Part shown: in pieces, positions 22,043-31,190 of the stretch | Layout: each line of letters opens with the position of its first letter | Position numbering within the stretch: the first letter of the stretch is position 1 | Assembly: GCF_000745975.1 (NCBI RefSeq) | Contig: NZ_JQKJ01000018.1 | Coordinates: 1 to 64,000, forward strand | DNA: 64,000 nucleotides | Source of the DNA: Desulfobacter vibrioformis DSM 8776 | Lineage (GTDB): Bacteria > Desulfobacterota > Desulfobacteria > Desulfobacterales > Desulfobacteraceae | Reading direction: 5' to 3' | Notes under the pieces: model-generated | Database searches by the model: none | What the model was told of the DNA's origin: nothing | Seen by the model: only the letters and a program-made list of their open reading frames with translations | Position numbers and translations under genes: made by a program

Positions 22043-22927
22043 ATGGAACAACAGGTTAAAAAAGTGAATTTGAAGCGGTGTGCTATTGTCTGCGCGGGCA
22101 TATTTTTCTTTTTCATGGTCCTTTCCGGTATGTCAGGATGCGGCGGAGAAAAAGAAAAAAAGGATATGGATCTGATCCCGGGTAACTGGGTTCACTACAG
22201 GAACCGCACCTATACTCTCATCGCCATGAATATTAAAGGTACGTGGAGCTCTTCGGTCAGGATTGCAGATGTGACCTCCAAAATTGTTGATGCCAAGGGA
22301 ACAGCCAGCGGTACCTGGGTTTGGAATGAGAACCAGCTCATTTTCACCGTCGTGGCGTCTGATATCGACAAAATCTGGAAAAAAAATGACACCCGTTTTT
22401 ACAAGGTGATTGAACTCAGCGACTATCTCATGGTCCTTGAGGGCGAAGACGGCCGCAAGGAAGAATGGAAGAAAACAAGTCTCCAGAAGGAGAAAGAGGG
22501 ATCTGGCGCAGTCAATACGATTGTTACCATGGCGCCCTATGCCGTTAATCTGAATAAATATTCTTCCAACACCCAGGATCGCTACCTGTGTCTGAGTATG
22601 CATTTGGAACTTATGGAACTGATGCCGGAGCAGCCTGTGCCCCAATTTCATCCCAGGGCCAGGGATGCCGCCATCATGTATCTGTCTTCTTTGACCTATG
22701 ATGATGTGTCTGATTTTGATCGCATCAAAGTTCAGAGAGAAAAGATCAGGGAGGTACTCAATCCCTATATTGGCGGACTAATCAAAGACGTTGTCATTGA
22801 TCATGTGGTGATTGCCTTATCTGCCGCCAAGGTGGAAGAATTTATCATTGAACATACTGCTGTACCAAGCAAGGAGGAGACCGCTGAAGGAGAAACCGGC
22901 AAAAAAAAGAATCCCAAAGCCTCCTGA
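22043..22927 (+). CDS. Predicted lipoprotein with C-terminal FliL-like domain
   Basis: A 294-residue exported protein. The N-terminus has basic residues, a hydrophobic stretch (AIVCAGIFFFFMVL) and a lipobox ending SGMSGCG, so it should be lipid-modified at Cys. Residues ~40-130 form a beta-rich domain beginning IPGNWVHYRNRTYTLIAMN. Residues ~160-270 resemble the FliL domain: VTMAPYAVNLNKY, RYLCLSMHLEL, ARDAAIMYLSSLTYDDV and VQREKIREVLNPY. FliL proteins support flagellar stators and related membrane motors; no flagellar genes are nearby, so the partner is unknown. ATG at 22043 is chosen because it leaves a normal signal peptide; earlier in-frame starts at 22019 and 21872 give implausible leaders. 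The C-terminal tail is Lys/Glu-rich. Confidence 0.65.
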   Translation: MEQQVKKVNLKRCAIVCAGIFFFFMVLSGMSGCGGEKEKKDMDLIPGNWVHYRNRTYTLIAMNIKGTWSSSVRIADVTSKIVDAKGTASGTWVWNENQLIFTVVASDIDKIWKKNDTRFYKVIELSDYLMVLEGEDGRKEEWKKTSLQKEKEGSGAVNTIVTMAPYAVNLNKYSSNTQDRYLCLSMHLELMELMPEQPVPQFHPRARDAAIMYLSSLTYDDVSDFDRIKVQREKIREVLNPYIGGLIKDVVIDHVVIALSAAKVEEFIIEHTAVPSKEETAEGETGKKKNPKAS

Positions 22928-22938
22928 CGGGCAGGTGG

Positions 22939-23580
22939 TCAATTTTCCGCCTTGGGTTTGATGACCAGTACGGTGCCGGACTTAAGACTGATTTCGACCG
23001 TATCCTGGCTGAATACATTGCTGATACCCATGGTTGTTCCCATGCAAAGGCTTTGATCCGTCAACGGGTACTCCAGCCCCTCCAGGGTCAGCCCTTTAAC
23101 ATGGTCTGATACCGGGATGACGGATATCAGGTCTCCGGGGCGGCCCGTGAGTGTCAGGCGGGAAACAACAATATGAATATCGTTATATGCATCAAAGATC
23201 GTGGCGGGGATTCCCTGGTCTGCAAGTCTGCGCAGAAGGAAAATATTTGCCAGGGTATGGTCAAGCCGGGTGCTGGTGGCGCCCATAATGAGAAGGTCTG
23301 TACATCCATGGTTAATGGCATATTCCATGCACAATTCCATATCTGTCTGGTCCTTGCGTACCGGATGCTTTAAAATTTCAACCTGTTTTTCCTTAAAGAA
23401 TGAAAGGATGCTTTCGGGAATGGAATCAAGGTCACCGATGATAATCCGGGGAATAATGCCCATGTGGTGAAGATGAACAGCCCCGCCGTCTGCGGCAATA
23501 ACCATGTCCGCTTGTTGAATCCGGGATAAAAGCCCGTCTGTTTCAGACAGGGTTCCGTTTGCCACAATGACTGTTTTCAT
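22939..23580 (-). CDS. thiN: Thiamine pyrophosphokinase
   Basis: Transfers pyrophosphate from ATP to thiamine, giving thiamine diphosphate in the cytoplasm. The 213-residue protein carries the family signature: IAADGGAVHLHHMGIIPRIIIGDLDSI (residues ~28-54), HPVRKDQTDMELCMEYA with the DxTD motif, GATSTRLDHTLANIFLL, and a C-terminal thiamin-binding beta domain ending in LVIKPK. It is a single minus-strand gene between the FliL-like lipoprotein (11-base gap, convergent) and lptF (divergent). Confidence 0.9.
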   Translation of the reverse strand: MKTVIVANGTLSETDGLLSRIQQADMVIAADGGAVHLHHMGIIPRIIIGDLDSIPESILSFFKEKQVEILKHPVRKDQTDMELCMEYAINHGCTDLLIMGATSTRLDHTLANIFLLRRLADQGIPATIFDAYNDIHIVVSRLTLTGRPGDLISVIPVSDHVKGLTLEGLEYPLTDQSLCMGTTMGISNVFSQDTVEISLKSGTVLVIKPKAEN

Positions 23581-23707
23581 AATTTGGTTTTCATACCAGA
23601 AAAATACTATAATGCAAACAATACTATTTCATTAACACACGATTTATTGTAATTTTTGTTGGAGATTTTATTGACACAATGTCCAGAAGATCATATTTTC
23701 CCAGGCG

Positions 23708-24898
23708 ATGAAGGTTTTCAAACGTATACATACATACCTGTTTCTTGAGTTCATCCCGCCATTTGCCATAAGCACCTTTTTTTTAACCTCGGTGTTTTTG
23801 ATGACCCGGATTCCGGATATCACGAATATGGTGGTTAACTACAACTCCAGCATCACGGATATCCTGCTTTTGATATCTTATACCCTGCCGCGGTTCATGG
23901 AATTTACCATTCCCATGTCAGCCATGATTTCCGTGCTTTTGACCATCATGCGCATGTCCGGGGAAAATGAGATCACCGCCCTGAAAGGGGCGGGAATGTC
24001 TTTGTACAAACTGTTGCCACCGGTGCTGATATTCAGCGTGATCGCCCTTTTTATCACCATGTGGATGACGGTTTACGGGATTCCCAATGGCAAACTGGCC
24101 CTGAAAGTGAAAACCATAGAACTTGCCAGATCCAGTATTGACGCAGCACTGCAGGAGCGCCAGTTTAACAGCCGGCTGAACGGGATCATGATTTATGTGG
24201 CCCATGTGGATATGGGCACCCGGGATCTGACGGACGTATTTATTGAAGACCGCAGGACTGCTGATGTGGTCTCCATTTCCACGGCGCCCAGGGGGCGCCT
24301 GGTGCGCAAGGGAAACCAGGATATATACACGATCCGTCTGTATGACGGTATGATCAACCAGGTCAATGTTCAGGACCATTCCGTGACCAATATTAATTTC
24401 GGGCATTATGACATCAATATTGACCTGACTGCCCTGCAGAAAAACGGGCCCAGAGAGGAGAAAAAGGATTTTGATGAAATGAGCCTGCATGAACTGGTCC
24501 AGCATATCCAAAACGGTTTTAAAACACCTGAAATGGATAGTGAGGCGCGTCTGGTGCTGCATGAAAAATTTTCCATTCCCTTTGCCTGCCTTGTTCTCGG
24601 ATTAGTGGCGTTTCCTTTGGGGGTCCAGTCCATATCGTTAAGAAAATCAAGTGGCTTTGGTATGGGGATAGGCTTCTTTCTTCTCTATTATCTGCTGCTG
24701 GCCATTGGCTGGTCCGGTGGTGAGGCCGGCCATTATCCGCCGGTGATCGCCATGTGGCTGCCCAATGTGGTTATGGGGGGTGCGGGTATTTTTCTTTTGA
24801 TACGCAATGCCAAGGAGCGGCCCGTGCGTCTGCCCCTTTGGATACAGAACCTTCCGGCAATTATTGTGGTCCGTCTCAGAAAAAGGACAGAACCATGA
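23708..24898 (+). CDS. lptF: LPS export ABC transporter permease LptF
   Basis: Inner-membrane half of the LptB2FG transporter that extracts lipopolysaccharide and passes it to the periplasmic bridge. The 396-residue protein has the LptF/LptG layout: three N-terminal membrane helices (near residues 10-35, 50-85 and 100-125), a periplasmic beta-jellyroll of about 140 residues and three C-terminal helices (LGLVAFPLGV to LPNVVMGGAGIFLLI). The coupling segment ENEITALKGAGMSLYKLL is diagnostic. First of a ten-gene plus-strand envelope run. A TTGACA (23671) with a TATTTT 17 bases on (23694) could be its promoter but leaves almost no leader. Confidence 0.93.
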   Translation: MKVFKRIHTYLFLEFIPPFAISTFFLTSVFLMTRIPDITNMVVNYNSSITDILLLISYTLPRFMEFTIPMSAMISVLLTIMRMSGENEITALKGAGMSLYKLLPPVLIFSVIALFITMWMTVYGIPNGKLALKVKTIELARSSIDAALQERQFNSRLNGIMIYVAHVDMGTRDLTDVFIEDRRTADVVSISTAPRGRLVRKGNQDIYTIRLYDGMINQVNVQDHSVTNINFGHYDINIDLTALQKNGPREEKKDFDEMSLHELVQHIQNGFKTPEMDSEARLVLHEKFSIPFACLVLGLVAFPLGVQSISLRKSSGFGMGIGFFLLYYLLLAIGWSGGEAGHYPPVIAMWLPNVVMGGAGIFLLIRNAKERPVRLPLWIQNLPAIIVVRLRKRTEP

Positions 24899-25974
24899 TC
24901 CGGTGCCTTCACAAATACTGGCTTAAGGAATTTGTCAGAATTTTTATTATGATCCAGGCGTTGGTCATGGTGTTGTTTGTGTTCATTGACTACCTGTCCC
25001 ATATGGATAAAATTCTTGAGTCCGACATCACCTTTGCACGGGGGCTTTGGTTTGTACTGCTTAAACTGCCCTATATGTTTGTCCAGCTTACCCCGGCAGG
25101 ACTGCTTTTGGCTGTTATTTCCGTATTCGGCATTATGAATCGAAGCGGTGAGCTCACGGCCCTGAAGTCTTCGGGGATCTCGGTTTATTTCATGGTGAAG
25201 CCGGCCATTCTGGCAGGCGGTGTTCTGGCTTTTTTGATGCTGTTTTTGACAGAAACCCTGATTCCTGTGTCCATGGCCCGTTCCAATCATATACGATACC
25301 GCGAGATGTCCCGCAACGGCGGTATTGTTCATGCGAAGGAGGACATCTGGATCCGGTCGGGCAGGGCCCTGGTGCATATTAATTTTTTTGATCCAGCTAA
25401 AAAAACAGTGGCCGGCATCTCATGCACCACCATGGGACCAGGGTTCAAGATTGCGTCGCGTACCGATGGGGCCAGGGGGTATTATGAAAACGGACGCTGG
25501 ATACTGGAGGATGTCATTGAGCAGTCGTATGATCCTGAAATTGATGATTATCATGTATTCATAACCCCCCAAAAGGTTGTGTCCCTTGATCTGAAACCCG
25601 ATGACCTTGACCGGATGACCCAGAGGTCTGATGAAATGAGTTATACAGAACTCAGAAAATATGTAGAGAAAGTAACGGCCGAAGGGTATGACGCCACCAC
25701 TTACAAGGTGGATATGTACGGAAAGCTGGCCTTTCCCTTTATCTGCGTGATCATGGCGTTGGCCGGGGCTGCCACGGGCATGCGGGATTTTGTGAAAAAC
25801 AATCTGCCCCTGGGCATTGCCGTGGGCGTGGGATTTTGTTTTCTATACTGGTTTGTCTTCGGGTTCACGGCCTCTTTGGGCTACGCAAAGATTCTGCCGC
25901 CGGTGGTGGCCGCCTGGGTGAGCAACCTGGTTTTCCTATGCCTGGGGTGTATCTATCTGATCCAGACGGAATGA
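24895..25974 (+). CDS. lptG: LPS export ABC transporter permease LptG
   Basis: Partner permease of LptF. From the ATG at 24895 it has 359 residues with the same architecture: N-terminal helices (IFIMIQALVMVLFVFIDYL; TPAGLLLAVISVFGI), the coupling motif SGELTALKSSGISVYFMV, a periplasmic domain of about 150 residues and three C-terminal helices, ending LVFLCLGCIYLIQTE. The start overlaps the lptF stop by four bases (ATGA), so translation is coupled and the two are made together. A longer reading frame upstream lies inside lptF and is rejected. No lptB, lptA or lptC gene is in the window. Confidence 0.93.
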   Translation: MIRCLHKYWLKEFVRIFIMIQALVMVLFVFIDYLSHMDKILESDITFARGLWFVLLKLPYMFVQLTPAGLLLAVISVFGIMNRSGELTALKSSGISVYFMVKPAILAGGVLAFLMLFLTETLIPVSMARSNHIRYREMSRNGGIVHAKEDIWIRSGRALVHINFFDPAKKTVAGISCTTMGPGFKIASRTDGARGYYENGRWILEDVIEQSYDPEIDDYHVFITPQKVVSLDLKPDDLDRMTQRSDEMSYTELRKYVEKVTAEGYDATTYKVDMYGKLAFPFICVIMALAGAATGMRDFVKNNLPLGIAVGVGFCFLYWFVFGFTASLGYAKILPPVVAAWVSNLVFLCLGCIYLIQTE

Positions 25975-25984
25975 TGCCGGTATC

Positions 25985-27283
25985 ATGATTTTTTTTTACC
26001 ATATCATCACCCTGGCGGTATTTTTCCTGTGCCTGCCTTTTTTACCTGTTGTCTGGATGGTTTCAGCCAAACGGCGGGCCAATCTGCTACAGCGTCTGGG
26101 GGTATTTACAAGAATTCCTGAAAAAAAAAACAACACGCGCAGAATATGGGTTCATGCCCTGTCCGTGGGTGAAGTAAACTCAAGCCTTGCCCTGATAACC
26201 GCCTTAAAAAAAAAATACCCGGCCCATGATATTGTTTTGACAGCATCCACCAAAACCGGATTTGAGCGGGCCCTTGATCTGATGCACCCGGGCCGGGCCG
26301 ATTCCCCGGTTACAGCGGCGGGTTATTTCCCCTTTGATATCTGGTTCGCAGTGATACGGGTGGTCAAACAGATTTTCCCGGATATCGTCTGCCTGGTGGA
26401 AACGGATTTATGGCCCGGGTTTTTATCTGTCATGCATCAACGACGGATTCCTGTGATCCTTGTGAATGCACGGTTGTCACCCAAGTCCTTAAACGGGTAC
26501 CGGTGCATGGGACCCCTGGCCAATTTGTTTTTTCCAATGCTTTCCTGTGTCATGGCCCAGACCCGGCAGGATGCTTCGGGCTTTGAACAGCTTGGTGTGC
26601 CCGGGAACCGCATTCAGGTCACCGGCAATATCAAGTTTGATCAACCCTGTCCGGAATTGTCCCGGGAAGAGATTTCAGGCCTTGTCCGGGATCTGGGGTT
26701 TTACCCGGATGACCGGATATGGATGGCCGGTTCCACCCATCCGGGTGAAGAATCCATGGTGGTCCGGGCGTTTATCCGGGCAAGACAGACAGATCCTGAA
26801 CTTAAACTTGTTATTGCGCCCCGGGATCCGGGCAGGTGTCCAGCTTTACTCAAGGAATTGCCTCTGGCCGGATTCAGGGTTGCATGTTACCTGGATCCGA
26901 TGAAAACCAAACAAGGGGCGGATATCATGTTTCTTAACACAATCGGCGTTCTGGCCAGGGCCTATGCGGTCTGTACGCTTGCCTTTGTGGGCGGATCCCT
27001 GGTGGCCCGGGGCGGGCATAATCTTCTGGAACCGGCCATGTTCGGCAAACCCGTGTTTTTTGGGCCCCATATGACGGATTTTCGTGAAATGGCCCAATTG
27101 TTTATCCAGGGTAAGGGCGGCATCCAGGTTGAAGATGAAACGGCTTTGTCCTGTGAGTTGGAAAAAATGCTGCGCAATCCTGACCATTGCACCCGCACCG
27201 GATATAATGCCCGGCAAATTTTTAAAGAGAACGCAGGGGCGCTAAATGCTTGTTTAAACCGGATGGAGGCGTTCCTTGATTAA
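25985..27283 (+). CDS. waaA: 3-deoxy-D-manno-octulosonic acid (Kdo) transferase
   Basis: Adds Kdo from CMP-Kdo to the lipid A precursor at the cytoplasmic face of the inner membrane. The 432-residue GT30 protein has an N-terminal membrane anchor (IITLAVFFLCLPFLPVVWMVS), the WVHALSVGEVNSSLALI motif with the family's H-x-x-S-x-GE pattern, VETDLWPGFL, and the C-terminal nucleotide-binding half with GSTHPGEE and FVGGSLVARGGHNLLEPAMFGKPVFFGPH. In this organism the donor may be CMP-8-amino-Kdo, because kdnA, kdnB and kdsB lie 15 kb away. Ten bases after lptG. Confidence 0.93.
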   Translation: MIFFYHIITLAVFFLCLPFLPVVWMVSAKRRANLLQRLGVFTRIPEKKNNTRRIWVHALSVGEVNSSLALITALKKKYPAHDIVLTASTKTGFERALDLMHPGRADSPVTAAGYFPFDIWFAVIRVVKQIFPDIVCLVETDLWPGFLSVMHQRRIPVILVNARLSPKSLNGYRCMGPLANLFFPMLSCVMAQTRQDASGFEQLGVPGNRIQVTGNIKFDQPCPELSREEISGLVRDLGFYPDDRIWMAGSTHPGEESMVVRAFIRARQTDPELKLVIAPRDPGRCPALLKELPLAGFRVACYLDPMKTKQGADIMFLNTIGVLARAYAVCTLAFVGGSLVARGGHNLLEPAMFGKPVFFGPHMTDFREMAQLFIQGKGGIQVEDETALSCELEKMLRNPDHCTRTGYNARQIFKENAGALNACLNRMEAFLD

Positions 27284-28469
27284 ATCCTGGCTGAACCGCA
27301 TCGAAAAACGGGTATTGAAGACCATGGAAACCCCTGGTCACTTTGAACCGTTTTCCTTTGATCAGGTGCTGGCCAGCTGTGCAAGCGTCTACAAGGCCGG
27401 GGTGAAACTGCGTTATGCCTTGTATGGGAGCGGTTTTTTGAAATCCCGGCGCCTGGACTGCCCTGTGATTTCCATCGGCAACCTGGCCGTGGGCGGGTCC
27501 GGTAAAACACCCATGGCCTTGTACCTGGCCCGGATGTTGTCCGAAAAAGGTATGCGGCCCGTGGTGATCAGCAGAGGGTACAAGGGGACGTTAGGAAAAC
27601 AGGCTGCTGTAGTGTCCGACGGCCGGGAAGTGTTTCTGGATGCCACAGCCTGCGGGGACGAGCCTTATATGATGGCCATGGAAAAAAACTTTCCCGTGGT
27701 GGTGGGAAAAGACCGGTACAAGGCGGGTCTTATGGCTTTGAAAACCTTTGCACCTGATGCGGTTATTCTCGATGATGGATTCCAGCATCTGAAACTGGGC
27801 CGGGACCTGAACCTGGTGCTTCTGGACTACAGCCAGCCTTTGGGGAACGGACGCATGCTCCCGGCAGGACGGTTGCGTGAAACGCTTTGCATGGCAAAGG
27901 ACAGAATTGATGCCATCGTGTTTACCCGGTGTCCCCCGGATGTATTTCAATGGGATGCATTTCAACTGGACGCGGTTCAGGGATTCGGGCATCAATCCTT
28001 TGCAAAGGATATCATTAAAGTCGTGCCCTCTGTGCCTGTTTTTTTTTCCACCCATGAGCCCTTTGTGGCACAATTGTTTCCGGCCGGCAGCGATAATAAC
28101 ACAAAGGAGTTTCAATCCTGGACCCTGCAAGGGAAAACCGCTGTCCTGTTTTCAGGTCTGGCCCGGAACGCCTCTTTTGCACAATCTGCGCAGGACCTGG
28201 GTGCAAACATTGCCGACCACCTTGAATTTTGCGACCATTACAGGTATAACGGGCCTGATTTTAAACGGATTATGGCCCGGGCCAAGGCGTTGAACGTTGA
28301 TTGTATCCTGACAACCCAAAAAGACTGGGTAAAGGTAAATCCGGCATGCTTCAGGGACGTGACGGTTGCTGTTATTGGTATCCGAATGCGGGTTTCCAAT
28401 CCCCAAGGCCTTGAAAAATTTATTTGGGACAACACCTTGGGGCAGGCCACAGCGCCAGGTCGTCCATGA
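27276..28469 (+). CDS. lpxK: Tetraacyldisaccharide 4'-kinase
   Basis: Phosphorylates the 4' position of the lipid A disaccharide at the inner membrane. The 397-residue protein shows the LpxK signature: ISIGNLAVGGSGKTPMALYLARML (P-loop), VISRGYKG, GDEPYMMA, KDRYKAG, AVILDDGFQHLKLGRDLNLVLLD and LPAGRLRE. The TTG at 27276 overlaps the waaA stop by eight bases; an ATG at 27324 is the alternative. A 12-residue insertion with SDNNTKEFQS lies near residue 272. It belongs to the same run as lptFG and waaA, so lipid A assembly and export appear co-expressed. Confidence 0.93.
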   Translation: MIKSWLNRIEKRVLKTMETPGHFEPFSFDQVLASCASVYKAGVKLRYALYGSGFLKSRRLDCPVISIGNLAVGGSGKTPMALYLARMLSEKGMRPVVISRGYKGTLGKQAAVVSDGREVFLDATACGDEPYMMAMEKNFPVVVGKDRYKAGLMALKTFAPDAVILDDGFQHLKLGRDLNLVLLDYSQPLGNGRMLPAGRLRETLCMAKDRIDAIVFTRCPPDVFQWDAFQLDAVQGFGHQSFAKDIIKVVPSVPVFFSTHEPFVAQLFPAGSDNNTKEFQSWTLQGKTAVLFSGLARNASFAQSAQDLGANIADHLEFCDHYRYNGPDFKRIMARAKALNVDCILTTQKDWVKVNPACFRDVTVAVIGIRMRVSNPQGLEKFIWDNTLGQATAPGRP

Positions 28470-28494
28470 CAATTTAATCGGAACAGATGTATGT

Positions 28495-29391
28495 ATGAAT
28501 GATGATCAGATTTATCGGTTATTGCGTCTTCTGATGCTGGCCCTGGGCAGACTGCCCATGTGGCTGGCTGATTTTTGTGCCCACCTTTTGGGCCTGCTCT
28601 GGTTCAAGATCGACGCAAGGCATCGAAAAATCACCCTGGAAAATCTTACCCGGGCCTTTGGCGATCAAATGACGCCGGATCAGATCGAAATACTTGGCAA
28701 ACAGGTGTATAAAAATATTGTGAATATTTTGTTCGAATTCGCCTGGACCCTGCGGTTTGACCGGGACACATTTTTAAGCCATTTCACCATCAAAGGGACG
28801 GATCATCTCAAAAAGGTTCATGCCCGGGGCAAAGGCGTCCTGGGACTGTTATGCCATCTGGGCAATTTTGAAATGCTGATTGGCGGTATCGAACCTGCCG
28901 GCGTCAAGGGATACGCCATATACCGGAGCCTGGACTTTAAACCCCTTGACCGGCTGATCAAGGAAGGGCGGAAGCGTTTCAGCGTGGAGGTGATTCCTTT
29001 GAAAGGTGCTTTTAAAAGGGCGGAAAGCATACTGGAACAGGGTGGTATTGTGGGGTCTCTTCTGGACCAGAACGTGGATTGGAGACAGGGACCGTTCGTG
29101 GATTTTTTCGGGTATCCGGCATGCACTCATAAAGGGTTTGCCCAACTGGCGCTTAAGACAAAATCACCTGTGATGCTCATGTACACGGTCCGGAAAAACC
29201 GGCATTTTACCGTTGAAATTTTGCCGGAAATCCCGCTGGTAGAAACCGGCGACCCCATCAAGGATATTGAAATCAACACACAGAATTATACTGCGGCTAT
29301 CGAGGCGCTGGCCAGGAAATACCCGGACCAGTATTTCTGGGTTCATAGCCGCTGGAAAACCAAGAATTTTTGTCCCTGGCCCCGGCAATAA
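28495..29391 (+). CDS. lpxL: Lipid A lauroyl/myristoyl-type acyltransferase (LpxL/HtrB family)
   Basis: Adds a secondary acyl chain to Kdo-lipid A at the inner membrane. From the ATG at 28495 it has 298 residues. The family motifs are: RKITLENLTRAFG near residue 42, LGLLCHLGNFEMLIGG with the catalytic H-x4-E-type pattern (HLGNFE), GYAIYRSLDF, GSLLDQNVDW, FFGYPACTHKGFAQLAL, and the C-terminal YFWVHSRWKTK. A longer reading frame upstream overlaps lpxK and is rejected. It lies 25 bases after lpxK. Confidence 0.88.
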   Translation: MNDDQIYRLLRLLMLALGRLPMWLADFCAHLLGLLWFKIDARHRKITLENLTRAFGDQMTPDQIEILGKQVYKNIVNILFEFAWTLRFDRDTFLSHFTIKGTDHLKKVHARGKGVLGLLCHLGNFEMLIGGIEPAGVKGYAIYRSLDFKPLDRLIKEGRKRFSVEVIPLKGAFKRAESILEQGGIVGSLLDQNVDWRQGPFVDFFGYPACTHKGFAQLALKTKSPVMLMYTVRKNRHFTVEILPEIPLVETGDPIKDIEINTQNYTAAIEALARKYPDQYFWVHSRWKTKNFCPWPRQ

Positions 29392-29491
29392 CAGCCATAG
29401 GTTGACCGGGTTTATCAACATCTGATCCCGGCCCGCAACTGGATATGAACATAATTCAACAGCGTATTTATACTTTTTTTATAAAAAATTC

Positions 29492-30250
29492 ATGAAAACA
29501 TCGACCATCTCCCTTGCCGTCATTACAAAAAATGAAGCAAAAAATATTGAGAAAATGCTTTCCAGTGCCTCTTTTGTTAATGAAGTTGTTGTTGTGGATT
29601 CGGGCAGTACAGACAATACACAGCAGTTATGCCGGGACATGGGAGCGGTGGTTATTGAGCAGGCATGGCTTGGCTTTGCCCGTCAAAAGCAGTTTGCCTT
29701 TGACCGATGCACGTCGGACTGGATTCTCAGCCTGGATGGCGACGAAGCCCTGTCTGCGGCATTGGGTGCGGAAATTCAGAAAGCCGTAATATGTTGCGAT
29801 GACACGGTCTGTGCATTTTCAATGCCAAGAGTCTCATTTTATCTTGGCCGATGGATTTACCACGGTGGCTGGTATCCGGACAGGAAAATAAGATTGATAC
29901 GGCGGTCTAAAGGCCGATGGCAGGGGGATGGGCTCCACGAAAAGCTGGTGGTGGATGGCGAGGTAAAGCCCCTTTCAAACGATATTCTGCACTGGGTGTA
30001 TGAAAATATTTCCCACCAGGTTAAGACCATAGACAGTTATTCAACTACCCATGCTGACCATGCAGGGAAAAGGGGCAATTGGTATTTGATCTGGGGCCTT
30101 TTCCATATGGCCGGCAAGTTTTTGGAGTGTTATATCTGGAAGCGTGGATTCCTGGATGGGCTGGCTGGCCTTGTGATTGCCGTTAATTCCACCTGGTACA
30201 TATTTTTAAAGCATGCAAAGGTCTGGGAGAAATACATACAGCATGGCTGA
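29492..30250 (+). CDS. Family 2 glycosyltransferase, WaaE/LgtF-like (LPS core)
   Basis: A 252-residue GT2 enzyme, probably transferring a glucose-type residue to the inner core heptose. The N-terminus ISLAVITKNEAKNIEKML and VVVDSGSTDNTQQLC are the nucleotide-binding strands, and ILSLDGDEAL contains the metal-binding DxD. The following GGWYPDRKIRLIRR and GDGLHEKL motifs are specific for the WaaE/LgtF group. The C-terminal segment is hydrophobic (LAGLVIAVNSTWYIFLK), suggesting membrane association. Starts 100 bases after lpxL and overlaps the next gene by eight bases. Confidence 0.82.
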   Translation: MKTSTISLAVITKNEAKNIEKMLSSASFVNEVVVVDSGSTDNTQQLCRDMGAVVIEQAWLGFARQKQFAFDRCTSDWILSLDGDEALSAALGAEIQKAVICCDDTVCAFSMPRVSFYLGRWIYHGGWYPDRKIRLIRRSKGRWQGDGLHEKLVVDGEVKPLSNDILHWVYENISHQVKTIDSYSTTHADHAGKRGNWYLIWGLFHMAGKFLECYIWKRGFLDGLAGLVIAVNSTWYIFLKHAKVWEKYIQHG

Positions 30251-31190
30251 TATTACCATCATCATTCTCAGTTATAACACCAAAACACTGTTGCTCAATT
30301 GCCTTGAAAGTGTTTTTGACACCACCAGGGAACTGGATGTTGAGGTCGTGGTGGTGGATAACGCCTCCTGTGACGGAAGCCCGGATGCGGTAAAAGCGCA
30401 GTTCCCGGAAGTGCATGTGATTGAAAACAGGTATAATTTAGGCTTTGCCAAAGCCAATAATATTGCCCTGGGCCAGGTGACGGGAAAATATGCCCTGCTG
30501 TTGAATTCTGATACCCGACTGACACCTGGGGCTGTAAAAGCCCTTTATGATTTCATGGAAAAACAGGCTGACGCCGGAGTGGCCTGCGGGCAACTGCTCA
30601 ACGAAGACGGTTCAAAACAGAACTCTTTTGCTTATTTCCCGGGCTTTGCCACCCTGCTGGTCAATGAAAGCCTGATCAATACCCTGTCACCTTTCCGGAA
30701 AAGCAAGCGTTCAGCGATAAATGCGCCTGTCAAGGTGGATTCCTGTATCGGTGCCTGCATCCTTTTGAGGATGTCGGCTGTGGCGGCAGCGGGTTTTTTA
30801 GATGAAGCCTTCTTTTTTTTCTTTGAGGAGACTGACCTGGCCCTGACCATGAGACAAAAAGGATGGTTCTCATATATGGTCCCCCAGGCCGGAATTTACC
30901 ACTTCCAGGGGCAAAGCGTCGGCCACAGCATTAAGTCCAGACAGCTTTTTTACCAATCCCGGAAAATTTATTATAACAAACACTTTCCACTGCTTTCGGG
31001 TCTTTATATGCCCCTGGTTCTTTGCCGCCTTGCCGTGGATTTCCTGCTTAATTTTATACTGTCCGGCCTAGCTTTTCTGCGCTCTGATGCCAAGAAAAAT
31101 AAGGCTGCGCTATACTACAAACTTTTAATCTGGCATGCAAAAGGATGTCCCCAAACAGATGATTGTCAAAGGCCCTTTAATCAACCTTGA
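30243..31190 (+). CDS. Family 2 glycosyltransferase, rhamnosyltransferase (WbbL)-like
   Basis: A 315-residue GT2 protein. ITIIILSYNTKTLLLNCLESVF and VVVVDNASCDGSPDAV form the nucleotide-binding fold, NLGFAKANNIAL and LLNSDTRLTPGAV follow with the DxD-like site, and DEAFFFFFEETDLALTMRQKGW is the family's acidic acceptor-site motif. A C-terminal hydrophobic segment (LVLCRLAVDFLLNFILSGLAFL) suggests membrane contact. The ATG at 30243 is preferred over an earlier in-frame start because it overlaps the previous gene by only eight bases. Sugar specificity cannot be read from sequence. Confidence 0.8.
   Translation: MADITIIILSYNTKTLLLNCLESVFDTTRELDVEVVVVDNASCDGSPDAVKAQFPEVHVIENRYNLGFAKANNIALGQVTGKYALLLNSDTRLTPGAVKALYDFMEKQADAGVACGQLLNEDGSKQNSFAYFPGFATLLVNESLINTLSPFRKSKRSAINAPVKVDSCIGACILLRMSAVAAAGFLDEAFFFFFEETDLALTMRQKGWFSYMVPQAGIYHFQGQSVGHSIKSRQLFYQSRKIYYNKHFPLLSGLYMPLVLCRLAVDFLLNFILSGLAFLRSDAKKNKAALYYKLLIWHAKGCPQTDDCQRPFNQP

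Noticed and set aside
23671-23699. Sigma-70 promoter for lptF (TTGACA, 17 bases, TATTTT)
   Set aside because: It would place the transcript start almost on the ATG; kept only as a remark in the lptF entry.
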